Part shown: positions 9,162 to 18,587 of the stretch, piece by piece | Numbering within the stretch: position 1 is the stretch's first letter | Layout of the letters: each line of letters opens with the position of its first letter | NCBI GenBank assembly: GCA_044507625.1 | Contig: JBIQJE010000009.1 | Location: 1-64,000 of the forward strand | Source of the DNA: Hyphomicrobium_A sp044507625 | GTDB lineage: Bacteria > Pseudomonadota > Alphaproteobacteria > Rhizobiales > Hyphomicrobiaceae | Direction of reading: 5' to 3' | Length of the DNA: 64,000 nucleotides | Program-made: the position numbers and the translations under genes | The notes under the pieces: model-generated | Told to the model about the DNA's origin: nothing | The model's input: the letters and a program-made list of their open reading frames with translations, nothing else | Database searches by the model: none

Positions 9162-10937
9162 CTATCCGCGCAGGCGGGTACGGATGATGCGCGGGAAATC
9201 ATCGCCCGTGCCGGTGCCCTGCTGAGGAAGCCCCTGGGCGCCATCGTCGTAGCTCACCCAGCGGCCGCCGCGGTCGCCCTGTGCCATCCCCGGATCCTGC
9301 GTCGTGAGGCCGGCGCCGGGCATCCCGGGCTGAGCCTGGCGAGCGGGCGCATAGCCGTCCTGCTGGGCGCGCTCGCGCTGGGGCTGGGCCACCGGCGCCG
9401 CGAACCACGCCTCGATGAGATCGAGCTCGTCGGCAGAAAGATTGAGACCCTGGCTCCGGCAGCGCGCCACGACGAAGTTGCGGAAGCGCGAGGCGAAGAG
9501 GCTCGGCGAAGCCCCCTGGTCGAACCACGGATCGGCTTCGCTCACCACGTCGAGCACGAAGCGCACGTCGTCCCGGCGAACCTCGATGCCCGCAGCTTCG
9601 GCGCGCTTTGCGATGTTGGCGAGCGTCTGCTGCCCGGCGAGACCGTTGGCAGCGATCTCCTGCGCCATCACGTCGAACAGCGTGCGGTAGTCCTGCGGCG
9701 ACAGCGTCGGGGCCTGGCTGGCCTCATGGATGCGCGCAATCGACTGCTGGATCGATGCTGCGCCCTGCGCCGTGCGCGGCGAAACCGGCGCCTGCGGCTG
9801 CTGAGATAGCCCCGGCTGGCCCGAGAGGGCTTCGGGCTGTGCCGGAGCCAGCGGAGCACGCGGCGCCGGAGCGGGGGCTCCGGTCTGCAGCGTAGCCGGC
9901 CGCTGAGTGGGCTGCGCGCCGAACAGCGGTGCGAGTGCACGCTGCAGCATCGGAGATTCGCCCCGTGCCGGTTCGGCGGCAACGGGGGCTACCCGCTGCT
10001 CCGTACGGTGCTCGTGGCGGCTCTCGATGCGCGGCGCTTCGCTCTGGGCTGCGCGCGTGGCGTCATAGACGAAGTAAGGCGGCTGCGGCGTCAGCCGGAT
10101 GTCCTCGGGCAGGCCCCGTGCGAGCAGGTCGCGGAAGCTGCCGGTGCCGCCCCACGCCGCGCCGACGGTTTTGTCGTGGCCGAGAATGCGCACGCAACGG
10201 TCCGCGAGCGCTTCGAGCGGGACCGGCTGATCGGCGGTGCGCACCGTGTTGGCGACTTCCGTCAGGATATCCTTGCGGATCGTCTCGATCGAGGCGGCGC
10301 TGGGCAGTGCCTGTGTCTCACCACGGGCGGACGGCGACTGATTGGCGATCTGACCGTCGAGCAGCAGCGACAGGAAATCGGCTTCGCGAATCTCCGCATC
10401 GCAGATCGCCGTGTAGGGCGCCGCCGTGTGGTCGTTCGAATAGATGATGGTGCGCCGTGCATGGGCACGAAGGCGATGCAGAACCGGCGTGAAGTCGGCG
10501 TCGGCCGAGAGGATCACGAACTCGTCGAAGCGCGTCTCGTGCGTGAGGATGTCGCGCACGTCCATGACCATGCGGATGTCGGCCGAGTTCTTGAGCTGCG
10601 CGGTCAGCGGCGGGCAGTCGACCACCTCGAATCCCGCGCGCAGGAAATGGTGCCGCACGAACGGGAACGAGCTCATGTCGGTGGAGTTGTCGCCCTGATT
10701 CCGGCGCGGGACGGGATTGCCGTAGCAGCGGCAGATGACGATGCGGCGCTCCACATCCACCGCAGGCGCGTTCGTCGCCGTCATCAGCGCGCCGCTGGCG
10801 ATTTCCTTGAGCCATACGCCAGCGTCTTTGGAGAAGCGTTTCGCCGCTTCCTCGTTCTTGCGCTTCAGCGACAGGTAGACGTTGTCGTAGTCGACGAAAA
10901 CCGTCGTCAAAATTGGCCCAGACGACTCGCGCTTCAT
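9162..10937 (-). CDS. NYN-domain protein with LOTUS/OST-HTH-like domain, putative RNase
   Basis: This 591-residue protein starts with a NYN (PIN-like, DUF88/LabA) nuclease domain in residues 10-200. Acidic residues expected at the metal site are in TVFVDYDNVYLS and VILSADADFTPVL, with a third near AEIREADF. A LOTUS/OST-HTH-like segment follows (QPVPLEALADRCV through LPEDIRLTPQPPYFVYD), then a long Pro/Ala/Gln-rich linker and a conserved helical C-terminal domain. The combination suggests RNA binding and cleavage, but activity is inferred from fold only. The start at 10937 is preferred because GGGGGG lies 8-9 bases upstream. It stands alone between phaB and a cupin gene. Confidence 0.8.
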   Translation of the reverse strand: MKRESSGPILTTVFVDYDNVYLSLKRKNEEAAKRFSKDAGVWLKEIASGALMTATNAPAVDVERRIVICRCYGNPVPRRNQGDNSTDMSSFPFVRHHFLRAGFEVVDCPPLTAQLKNSADIRMVMDVRDILTHETRFDEFVILSADADFTPVLHRLRAHARRTIIYSNDHTAAPYTAICDAEIREADFLSLLLDGQIANQSPSARGETQALPSAASIETIRKDILTEVANTVRTADQPVPLEALADRCVRILGHDKTVGAAWGGTGSFRDLLARGLPEDIRLTPQPPYFVYDATRAAQSEAPRIESRHEHRTEQRVAPVAAEPARGESPMLQRALAPLFGAQPTQRPATLQTGAPAPAPRAPLAPAQPEALSGQPGLSQQPQAPVSPRTAQGAASIQQSIARIHEASQAPTLSPQDYRTLFDVMAQEIAANGLAGQQTLANIAKRAEAAGIEVRRDDVRFVLDVVSEADPWFDQGASPSLFASRFRNFVVARCRSQGLNLSADELDLIEAWFAAPVAQPQRERAQQDGYAPARQAQPGMPGAGLTTQDPGMAQGDRGGRWVSYDDGAQGLPQQGTGTGDDFPRIIRTRLRG

Positions 10938-11151
10938 AACCGACATCCCCCCGCATGGCCGTGGCAACACATTCGATTGCGAGAACCATTTGGTGAGTCG
11001 CGGGTGAGCGGCAACCGCCACACTGCAGTGAAGGCGGGAAAACTGTTCGCGAACGGGCGGTTAGAGACCTTCCGTGTAGAGTATTGGCGGTGGATAACGT
11101 ATTTATGGGGCTAATCGGCAACACTCGGCGCCGTGGGCAGCGATGACCGCA

Positions 11152-11586
11152 TCACCCGCGCGAGGGCGCAAATCCTTCTGCGGCAAGCTCAAATTTCTCG
11201 AACAGGAAACCCGGCGCGACGGTGCAGCCCAAAAGCGTCCACGCGCCGAGGCTGCGCGCGCTCTGCCAGTAGCCGGGCGGCACGATTCCCTGCGGACGCT
11301 CGCCCGCGCCAAGGTCGCAGCCGAGGCGCATCGCGCGCGCTTCGCCATCCGGCGGCGCGATGGAAAGCATGAGCGGCGCGCCCGCGTGCCAGTGCCAGAG
11401 TTCCGCCGCATCGACGCGGTGCCAGTGTGAAACCTCTCCCGCCGCCAGCAGAAAATAGATGGCTGTGGAGGCCGCACGTCCATCCTCGCGCGGAGCATCG
11501 CGGAACGTTTCGCGGAAATGTCCGCCTTCAGGATGCGGTTTGAGATCGAGAATGCGGATGATGTCCGCGGCGGCAAGATCGGACAT
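11152..11586 (-). CDS. Cupin, DUF985 family
   Basis: This 144-residue protein begins by NPHPEGG-like text (LKPHPEGGHFRETFR), the DUF985 hallmark. It continues with the cupin strand pattern SHWHRVDAAELWHWHAG, which provides several His and a Glu that could bind metal. A conserved GYWQSARSLGAWTLLGCTVAPGF follows in pieces. The family is a small metal-binding beta barrel of unknown substrate. The gene lies three bases downstream of gloB on the same strand, so the two are probably translated from one mRNA. Confidence 0.85.
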   Translation of the reverse strand: MSDLAAADIIRILDLKPHPEGGHFRETFRDAPREDGRAASTAIYFLLAAGEVSHWHRVDAAELWHWHAGAPLMLSIAPPDGEARAMRLGCDLGAGERPQGIVPPGYWQSARSLGAWTLLGCTVAPGFLFEKFELAAEGFAPSRG

Positions 11587-11589
11587 CTC

Positions 11590-12360
11590 TCAGCTCTTGT
11601 TCTTGCGCTCGCGTATGGCGGCGAAGACGTGCCAGTCCGGCGCGTTCATCATGCCGAGCTTGGCGCGGATGGCGCTGGCCTGCGGGCGCAGGAACGGATT
11701 GGTGGCGAGCTCCCGGTCGAGCCGTGTCGGCAGCGTCGCCCGGTTTTGCGCGCGCAGCGCATCGACCTCCCTGGCGCGCTCGATCAGCGCGAGATTATCG
11801 GGCTCCAGCGACAGCGCGAAACGGGCGTTCGATTGCGTGTATTCGTGCCCGCAATAGATTTCGGTATCGGCGGGCAGCTGCGCGATCTTCTGCACCGATT
11901 TCCACATCGTCTCGGCCGATCCCTCGAAGATGCGCCCCGCGCCCAGCGAGAACAGCGTATCGCCGACGAACGCGACCTTCGCCGCCGGAATATAATAGGT
12001 GACGTGCTCGTTGGTGTGGCCCGGCGTTTCAAGTACCTCGACTTCGAAGTTGCCGAACGGAACCGTATCGCCCTCGTGCACGACGACATCGATGCCGGGA
12101 ATGCGCCCCGCCTTGTCTTCGGGACCGATCACCGTGCAGCCCGTCGCCTCCTTGAGACGCGCAATGCCGCCCGTATGATCGGCGTGGCGGTGCGTGATGA
12201 AGAGGTGGGTCAGGGTCCAGCCCTTCGCGGCGAGCCGCGCCAGGATCACGTCCGCGTCGGGTGCATCGATGGCGGCCGTAGCGCGCCCCGCCGCATCGTG
12301 GATCAGCACTCCGAAATTGTCGGAAAGGCAAATGAACTGCTCAATTTCGAGCTTCGGCAT
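11590..12360 (-). CDS. gloB: Hydroxyacylglutathione hydrolase (glyoxalase II)
   Basis: This 256-residue metallo-beta-lactamase-fold enzyme hydrolyses S-lactoylglutathione to lactate and glutathione, finishing methylglyoxal detoxification. The metal site motif is THRHADHTGG, followed by TPGHTNEHVTYY, FVGDTLFSLGAGRIFEG and YCGHEYT, all diagnostic of GloB. The second base of the usual THHHxDH motif is Arg instead of His, which leaves the ligand residues intact. Start ATG 12360 fits the family N-terminus (MPKLEIEQF). It is divergent from a methyltransferase and upstream of a DUF985 cupin. Confidence 0.94.
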   Translation of the reverse strand: MPKLEIEQFICLSDNFGVLIHDAAGRATAAIDAPDADVILARLAAKGWTLTHLFITHRHADHTGGIARLKEATGCTVIGPEDKAGRIPGIDVVVHEGDTVPFGNFEVEVLETPGHTNEHVTYYIPAAKVAFVGDTLFSLGAGRIFEGSAETMWKSVQKIAQLPADTEIYCGHEYTQSNARFALSLEPDNLALIERAREVDALRAQNRATLPTRLDRELATNPFLRPQASAIRAKLGMMNAPDWHVFAAIRERKNKS

Positions 12361-12504
12361 GCGGTCCCGCTCTGTCGCTGATTTTGCAGTCGCGAAAGGG
12401 AAGGTAGCGATGCGTTGGCGCGGTGACAATGCGAGCACCGGCTCAAGGGCTTGAATTGCCCTGGAAAGCGGTCAGATTGACGGGCGTGGAGCGGAGCCCC
12501 GGCC

Positions 12505-13239
12505 GTGCAACTCGATATCGAAGATCTGGTGGAGTTTTACGCAACGCCGCTCGGCCAGACGGTGCGGCGTCTGCTGACCCACCGCATCCGCGCCCGCTGG
12601 CGCGGCCTCCATCGCGCAACCCTCGTCGGCCTCGGCTATTCAGCGCCCTTCCTCGGCGGGTTCCGCGGCGAGGTGCAGCGCCTCGGCGCCCTGATGCCGG
12701 ATAGCCTGGGCGCGGTGCGCTGGCCGCCGAAAGGCGCTTTGCACAGCGTGCTCGTCGACGATGACCGTCTGCCGCTCGCCGATGGCTCGGTCGACCGCCT
12801 GCTCGCGGTGCATGCCCTCGAGGTGGCGGAGAATACGCGGCATCTGTTGCGCGAAATGTGGCGCGTGCTGACGCCCGAGGGGCGCATGATCCTCGTGGTG
12901 CCGAACCGGCGCGGGGTCTGGGCGCGGCTCGATAGAACGCCGTTCGGCCAGGGCCGGCCCTACAGCCGCCGCCAGCTGGAGCAACTGTTGGAGAGTGCGA
13001 TGTTCACGCCGCTCGATTGGGGCGGGGCGATGTACTTTCCGCCGTTGGGCTCGCGCATGCTGTTGCGCTCGGCGACCGCGTGGGAGCGCGTCGGGGAGGG
13101 CATCTCGCCTGCGTTCTGCGGCGTGTTGATCGTCGAGGCCAGCAAGGAGCTTATCGCCCCCATCGGCAAGCCGGCGAAGGCGCGGCGGCTGCCGCAGCTC
13201 GTTCCCGCGGCCTCACCGGCGCGCCGTGACCGCGTGTGA
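12505..13239 (+). CDS. Class I SAM-dependent methyltransferase, substrate unknown
   Basis: This 244-residue protein carries a partial Rossmann methyltransferase core. DDDRLPLADGSVDRLLAVHALE is the acidic loop and post-II region, and MWRVLTPEGRMILVVPNRRG is the motif after strand 4/5. The glycine-rich motif I is weak (VGLGYSAPFLGGFRG). The start is GTG at 12505. It is divergent from gloB; this pairing is familiar in Hyphomicrobiales, but I know of no assigned substrate. Confidence 0.82.
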   Translation: MQLDIEDLVEFYATPLGQTVRRLLTHRIRARWRGLHRATLVGLGYSAPFLGGFRGEVQRLGALMPDSLGAVRWPPKGALHSVLVDDDRLPLADGSVDRLLAVHALEVAENTRHLLREMWRVLTPEGRMILVVPNRRGVWARLDRTPFGQGRPYSRRQLEQLLESAMFTPLDWGGAMYFPPLGSRMLLRSATAWERVGEGISPAFCGVLIVEASKELIAPIGKPAKARRLPQLVPAASPARRDRV

Positions 13240-13295
13240 GCGCCAATGCGGTTTCGCGCTTCCGGACGCGTCACGCTGGAGCAAACGGAACAATA

Positions 13296-16200
13296 TCAGC
13301 CGGCCTCGCGGAAGCGCTGCGCGGTTTGCAGATCGACGGACACGAGCTGCGAAATGCCCTTCTCCGCCATGGTGACGCCGAACAGCCGGCTCATGCGCGA
13401 CATCGTCATCGGGTGATGCGTGATGACGAGGAACCGCGTCGCGGTCTCCTCAGCCATGTTTTCCAGAAGACGGCAGAAGCGGTCGACGTTGGCGTCGTCA
13501 AGCGGCGCGTCCACTTCGTCGAGCACGCAGATCGGTGAGGGGTTCGTCAGGAACACCGCGAAGATGAGCGACATCGCCGTGAGTGACTGCTCGCCGCCCG
13601 ACAGCAGCGACAGCGTCGCCGGCTTTTTGCCCGGCGGCTTGGCGATGATCTCGAGGCCGCCCTCCAGCGGATCCTCGCCCGCGATCATCTCGAGCCGCGC
13701 CTCGCCGCCGCCGAACAGCGTCGTGAAGAGGCGGCCGAAGTGCCCGTTCACCGCCTCGAAGGCTTCCTGCAGCCGCTTGTGCGCCTCGCGGTTGAGCTGC
13801 CCGATGCCGCCGCGCAGCTTGGCGATGGCGCTTTCCACATCCGCCTTTTCGCTTTCCATGCCGGTCGCCTGCGCGCTCAGCACTTCGAGCTCTTCGTCGG
13901 CGGCGAGGTTGACGCCCCCGAGGCGCTCGCGGTCGCCGCGCAGGCTCGTCAGCTTGCGCTCGACGGCGTGAAGATCGGGCATCGCTGCGCCCGGCTCCAC
14001 TTCCGCCAGCGCAAGGCAGCTTTCCGGCGCGGCATCGAGCGTCTCGCGGATTTGCCGCGAGACGTCCTGGCGCCGCGTGCGCGCCGCTTCGAGACGCGCC
14101 TCCGTGCGTGCACGTCCTTCACGTGCCTCCGCGACGGCGGACTGCGCCGCACGCAGCGCCTGCACGCCTGCCTTCACGGCGGCGTCCGCCTCGGCGAGCG
14201 CATCCGCCGCGATCTGGCGCGCGCGCTCGGCGTCCGAAAGGGCGGTCAGGAGCGTGCCGCGCTTTTCTTCGATCATCGCCGGAACGTCCGCGAGGCCTTG
14301 CAGCTCTTGCTCCGTTTCCGCAAGCCGTGTCTTCAGGGTTTCGATCTGTTTTTCCGCGCCCGCGGAGCGGATCGTCCAGCGGTCGCGCTCGATGCCGATG
14401 GCGGCGCGACGATCGGCGCGCGCGCGACGCTCCCGCTCGATGTCCGCAACAGCCGCGCGGCACTCGGCAAGCTCGATGCGCCGTGCTTCCGCAGTGCTCT
14501 TCGCTTGGGAAAGCTCAGGTCCGGGATCCTCCGCCGCGGCGATGGCGGCAACGGCATCCTCCGCCTCGCGGGCGAGCTGCTGGGCGAGCGCCAGCTCCTC
14601 CTCCGCGCGCGTGCGTGCGCCCGTCACGGCGGCGAGCTTGCTCTCGGTTTCGCGGGCGGCACGCTCTATGGCGGTGAGGCTTTCGCGCGTCTTCGCCAGC
14701 ATGCTCTGTGCCTCGCGGCCGAGCTGACGCAGGCGCTGCTCCTCGGTGCGCGCGGCGGCAAGTGCTTCGCTCGCCTCCCGTTCCGCTTCGGCGGTGGATG
14801 CGACGGCGGTGCGGGCCTCCGCCTCCTCCAGCTCGAGTAGCGAAAGACGGTTGCGCTCGGCAAGGCGCTGGGCGGCGGGCGTCGCCCCTTCGGCGGCTGC
14901 GGTGAAACCATCCCAACGCCACAGATCGCCGGCCCGCGTCACGAGACGCTGGCCCGGCTTCAGCAACAGCTGCAGTTTCCGTCCCTGTTCGGCGTCAGTG
15001 ACGATGCCCGTCTGGCGCAGGCGGCGATCGAGTTCGGGCGGCGCCTTGACATGGTTTGCAAGCGGCTCGACGCCCGTGGGGAGGGCAGCATCCGAGCGCG
15101 CCACCTCGACATGGCGCCAGTGCACGGCCGCTTCCTCGGCGGCGGGTGCTTCGAGATCGTCACCGAGCGCAGCACCGAGGGCAGCTTCATAGCCCGGCGC
15201 GACGCGCAGCCGGTCGAGGATGGGCGGATAGTCCGGCTGCCGCGTGCCGATGAGCAGCTTCACCAGCGTCTCGCGCTCCGCCTTGAGAGCGGTGAGCCGC
15301 AGGCGCGCCTTGGAGCTTTCCTCCCGTGCCTGGTCCGCCGTGCCGATGAGCGCGCGCGCGTTGTCTTCCGCGGCAAGCGCCTGCACCTCCAGCTTGCTGA
15401 TCTTGTCCGCGAGCTGCTGCCCGGCCTCGGTGATCTGCTGCAATTTTTCCGCATCGGGCGCACGGCCCGCGATCTCGCGCGCCTGCGCCTGCAACTCGGA
15501 AAGCTGGCGCGTGAGCTTCGCGATCATGCCTTGCCGCTCGGCAAGGTTCGCCTCCGCGCTGCGTTTGCGCGCATTATGATCGGCGACCTTTGTGGTCAGC
15601 TCGGCGAGCTGAGCCTCCGCTTCGCGCAGTATCTCCTGCGCTTCCTCCAGCCGTTCACGGGCATTGCGCTCGGCCTGCTCCGTCTGCGTATCGGCGTCGC
15701 TGAGCGCTTCGATCTCGCCTTCGAGGTCGTCGAGAATGTCGCGCGCTTCGGCAATCAACGCCTCCTCGCGCGCGCTGTCGCTCGCAAGCTGCGCTGCGCG
15801 GGCGCGCAGCTCCCGTTCGCGTTCGGCGGCCCGTTCGGCTTCCCGCTCGAAGTTCTCCTGTTCGATGCGCAGGCGGCCCAAGGCGGCGGCACGCTTGGCT
15901 TCCTCCTCGCGCAGCGGACCAAGCGCCTCCGCGAGCCGCGCTTCCTCGGCGAGAGCGCGCGCTTCCTCCTCCGTTGCCGTCGCGAGCACGGCGAGCGCGT
16001 TGCGCAAGCCCGCTTCCTCGGCATCGACGTGCGCCTGCGCATCGGTCCAGGAAAGATGCATCAGGAGCGCTTCGGAGCGGCGGATCGCTTCGGAGATTTC
16101 CTTGTAGCGCCGCGCAGCGCGCGCCTGCCGCTTGAGGCTCTCCACCTGGCTGTTGAGCTGGCCGAGCACGTCGGTGAGGCGGGCAAGGTTCGCTTCCGCC

Positions 16201-16757
16201 GCCTTGAGGCGCAGCTCGGCCTCGTGCCGGCGGCTGTGCAGGCCCGCGATGCCGGCGGCGTCTTCCAGAATGCGGCGGCGCTGCTCGGGCTTGGCGTTCA
16301 CGATCTCGCCGATCTGGCCCTGGCGGACGAGAGCGGGGGAGCGCGCCCCCGTTGCGGCATCCTCGAACAGGATCTTCACGTCGCGCGCCCGCGCCTCGCG
16401 CCCATTGATGCGATAGGCAGAACCAGCTTCGCGCTCGATGCGCCGCGTGATCTCGATGGAATCGGAGTTGTTGAACTCGGCGGGCGCTCGGCGCGCCGTG
16501 TTGTCGAGGAAGATCGTCACTTCCGCGCTGTTGCGCGCCGGACGCCCGGTGGTGCCGGAAAAGATCACGTCGTCCATGGCGGCCGCGCGCATGCTCTTGT
16601 GCGAGGTCTCGCCCATCACCCAGCGAAGCGCTTCGAGCAGGTTGGACTTGCCGCAACCGTTGGGGCCGACGACGCCGGTGAGGCCGGGCTCGATGATGAG
16701 CTCGGTCGGCTCGACGAACGATTTGAAGCCCAACAGCCGCAGGCGTGTGATCTTCAT
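13296..16757 (-). CDS. smc: Chromosome segregation protein SMC
   Basis: This 1153-residue SMC ATPase organises and segregates the chromosome with ScpA/ScpB. Walker A GPNGCGKSN is at residues 31-38. Two long coiled-coil arms rich in Ala/Glu/Arg flank a hinge near residues 500-650, where LLIGTRQPDYPPILDRL and VEVARSDAALPTGVEPL are seen. The C-terminal head has signature LSGGEQS at 1052 and Walker B ICVLDEVDAPLDD near 1077, then a switch His in VITHHP. Start ATG 16757 gives the family N-terminus MKITRLRLLGFKSF. It is likely in one transcription unit with the DsbA-like genes upstream, though palindromes separate them. Confidence 0.97.
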   Translation of the reverse strand: MKITRLRLLGFKSFVEPTELIIEPGLTGVVGPNGCGKSNLLEALRWVMGETSHKSMRAAAMDDVIFSGTTGRPARNSAEVTIFLDNTARRAPAEFNNSDSIEITRRIEREAGSAYRINGREARARDVKILFEDAATGARSPALVRQGQIGEIVNAKPEQRRRILEDAAGIAGLHSRRHEAELRLKAAEANLARLTDVLGQLNSQVESLKRQARAARRYKEISEAIRRSEALLMHLSWTDAQAHVDAEEAGLRNALAVLATATEEEARALAEEARLAEALGPLREEEAKRAAALGRLRIEQENFEREAERAAERERELRARAAQLASDSAREEALIAEARDILDDLEGEIEALSDADTQTEQAERNARERLEEAQEILREAEAQLAELTTKVADHNARKRSAEANLAERQGMIAKLTRQLSELQAQAREIAGRAPDAEKLQQITEAGQQLADKISKLEVQALAAEDNARALIGTADQAREESSKARLRLTALKAERETLVKLLIGTRQPDYPPILDRLRVAPGYEAALGAALGDDLEAPAAEEAAVHWRHVEVARSDAALPTGVEPLANHVKAPPELDRRLRQTGIVTDAEQGRKLQLLLKPGQRLVTRAGDLWRWDGFTAAAEGATPAAQRLAERNRLSLLELEEAEARTAVASTAEAEREASEALAAARTEEQRLRQLGREAQSMLAKTRESLTAIERAARETESKLAAVTGARTRAEEELALAQQLAREAEDAVAAIAAAEDPGPELSQAKSTAEARRIELAECRAAVADIERERRARADRRAAIGIERDRWTIRSAGAEKQIETLKTRLAETEQELQGLADVPAMIEEKRGTLLTALSDAERARQIAADALAEADAAVKAGVQALRAAQSAVAEAREGRARTEARLEAARTRRQDVSRQIRETLDAAPESCLALAEVEPGAAMPDLHAVERKLTSLRGDRERLGGVNLAADEELEVLSAQATGMESEKADVESAIAKLRGGIGQLNREAHKRLQEAFEAVNGHFGRLFTTLFGGGEARLEMIAGEDPLEGGLEIIAKPPGKKPATLSLLSGGEQSLTAMSLIFAVFLTNPSPICVLDEVDAPLDDANVDRFCRLLENMAEETATRFLVITHHPMTMSRMSRLFGVTMAEKGISQLVSVDLQTAQRFREAG

Positions 16758-16836
16758 CGCGGTTCCCAAAACGCAGCTAATCTGCCCGGCGAGGCGATGC
16801 GGTGGAGACACGCGCATCGCCGCTCGATGGCGGCAG

Positions 16837-16943
16837 CTAGAGCATTTTCCGACGAAGTGGATGCCGGTTCGTCGTAAGAAAATGCGACCAATCAACTACC
16901 TAGAGCGTTCGGTCCGATTCCATCGGATCGCAAGACGCTCTAG
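16837..16943. repeat. Two rhizobial-type intergenic palindromes between smc and dsbA-like gene
   Basis: The first element (16842-16885) pairs GCATTTTC with GAAAATGC around a GAAGTGGATGCCGGTTCGTC core. The second (16900-16943) pairs CTAGAGCGT with GACGCTCTAG-type ends around a GATTCCATCGGATC core. Both resemble mosaic palindromes scattered in Rhizobiales genomes. The outer CTAG of the second supplies the TAG stop of the upstream thioredoxin-fold gene. Confidence 0.75.
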
Positions 16944-17746
16944 TTCGCGATTCCGGCCGATGCGGTGGCGCGCGCAGAGACGAGCGAATCGACCATCGTC
17001 CGGATATCCTCGATCGTGAGCTCCTTCTTCACCAGCCTATCGTTGATGAAGAAGTTGGGAGTGCCGATCACGCCGAGCTTGCGCCCACGGTCCTTCACCC
17101 ACTTGAGCCCGTTGATCATGGCTTGATTCTCACGGCACGCGTCGAACTGCTGCCGTGTCATCCCCACTTGCGAGGCGACGTTGAATATAGGGTCGAGGCG
17201 CACGTCCTGCGAGACCCAGCTCGCCTGCTGCTCCATGAATTTACTATGCAGCGCCAGATACTTGTCCGGGGGCGCACAGCGCAACGCGATGGTTGCGGCG
17301 CCCGACGTCTTGCCGATGGGGAACTCGCGCAGAATGAATCGCACCTTACCGGTGTCGATGAATTCCTTCTTGAACTGCGGGAACGTCTTGAGGTGGAAAT
17401 TGCGGCAGTGCGGACAGGTGAGCGAGGCGTATTCGACGATCGTCACGGGCGCATCGGTTCGCCCGAACGCCATCTCCGGCAGAGGACCGGTTTCCATGAC
17501 ATCGGCGAGGGTCGGGTTCTGGATGACCTCGCGTCCGCCGGCCGGCTTCTCCGTGGGATCGGCGAACGGATGGAATCGCGCCGGCCCGCTCGACGCGGTG
17601 TCCTCGGCCGTGGGATATGGGGAGTTGCCGCCGGCATCTCCCGCCTGTTCCGGCGAGAGCCCCGCCGTATTCGTCAGCGTAGCCCCGCCGCACCCTGCAA
17701 TCGAGGCGGATAGCAGCAGTACGGCAAGGACGCCTATTCTCTTCAC
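16940..17746 (-). CDS. DsbA-family thiol oxidoreductase, predicted lipoprotein
   Basis: This 268-residue protein has a lipobox-like SIAGC with Cys19, so it is probably anchored in the periplasm. The thioredoxin-fold domain begins near residue 80, with active-site CPHC at 111-114 (SLTCPHCRNFH). FHLKTFPQFKKEF and GTPNFFINDRLV (cis-Pro before the strand) match the DsbA/BdbD-like DSBA family (thioredoxin_4). Role: disulphide formation or isomerisation in exported proteins, substrate unknown. A second family member lies 11 bp upstream, so the pair is an operon. The final stop codon lies in a palindromic repeat. Confidence 0.88.
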   Translation of the reverse strand: MKRIGVLAVLLLSASIAGCGGATLTNTAGLSPEQAGDAGGNSPYPTAEDTASSGPARFHPFADPTEKPAGGREVIQNPTLADVMETGPLPEMAFGRTDAPVTIVEYASLTCPHCRNFHLKTFPQFKKEFIDTGKVRFILREFPIGKTSGAATIALRCAPPDKYLALHSKFMEQQASWVSQDVRLDPIFNVASQVGMTRQQFDACRENQAMINGLKWVKDRGRKLGVIGTPNFFINDRLVKKELTIEDIRTMVDSLVSARATASAGIAN

Positions 17747-17757
17747 CGGCTCGGCGC

Positions 17758-18450
17758 TCAGCTCTTGGAAAGCAGCGGCTCGATGGCCGCGTCGAGCTTC
17801 TCCATCGTCGGCGCGCCGTCCAGCTTCTTTCCGTTGATGAAGAACGTCGGCGTTGCCGAGACCCCGAACACGTCCGCAGCGCGCGTGCGCCCGGCGGTGA
17901 TGTCGTCAAGAAGCTTCTGGTCGGTCAGGCACTTGTCGAAGGATTCCTGCGTGAAGCCGGCCTGCTTGGCGATCTCGAACAGGCGCGGCACGGGGTTGCC
18001 CTCGCCGAATGCCCATTCCTTCTGCTTCTCGAACAGCACTTCGATAAGCGGGAACGTCTTGTCCTTGCCCGTGCAGCGCGCGAGCATCGAGGCCGCGGCG
18101 GCGAGGTTGTCGAGCGGGAACTCGCGGAACACGTAGCGGACCTTGCCCGTATCCACATACTTCTTCTTGAACTCGGGCCACACGTCCGTGGTGAAGTGCG
18201 CGCAGTGCCCGCAGGTCATCGAGGCATATTCGACGACGGTCACCTTCGCGTCGTCCGGGCCGAGCGCGAGATCCGGCAGGCCGACGGGCTTCATCAGCTC
18301 CGCAACCGGCACCTCGCTCGGGCCGCGCGACTGTGCGGCGAGGGGCAGTGCCAGGGCCGCGCCGATGGCGCCGGCGCAAAGCGCGGTGAGCACGGCACGC
18401 CGCGCAAGCTCAAATCGGCCGGATGAGATCTTGAATGCGGACACGTGCAT
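17758..18450 (-). CDS. DsbA-family thiol oxidoreductase, exported
   Basis: This 230-residue protein has an N-terminal export signal (RRAVLTALCAGAIGAALAL ... AAQS). Two arginines precede the hydrophobic core, but the Tat motif is incomplete. The active site CGHC is at 80-83 in SMTCGHCAHFT. TWPEFKKKY-like text and SATPTFFINGKKLDG complete the thioredoxin_4/DsbA fold. It presumably oxidises or reduces cysteines of periplasmic proteins. It is 11 bp from a paralogue whose active-site dipeptide is PH instead of GH, implying different redox potentials (inference). Confidence 0.88.
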   Translation of the reverse strand: MHVSAFKISSGRFELARRAVLTALCAGAIGAALALPLAAQSRGPSEVPVAELMKPVGLPDLALGPDDAKVTVVEYASMTCGHCAHFTTDVWPEFKKKYVDTGKVRYVFREFPLDNLAAAASMLARCTGKDKTFPLIEVLFEKQKEWAFGEGNPVPRLFEIAKQAGFTQESFDKCLTDQKLLDDITAGRTRAADVFGVSATPTFFINGKKLDGAPTMEKLDAAIEPLLSKS

Positions 18451-18587
18451 GCTCCTTGGGAGTATTCGATTTTCGCAATGGCGCGCTTAGGGCCTGGGCC
18501 GGATTAGCACGCTACCGGGCGATGGAATAAGGCAAAAGCTGCCCTCCACCAAGTGAATGAAGCTTAAGCTTGGCTTAAGGACGGGGA

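Noticed and set aside
15051..16877. A 608-codon plus-strand open frame opposite smc
   Set aside because: It is antisense to the SMC head and coiled coil, with no recognisable domain. The SMC motifs on the other strand are definitive.
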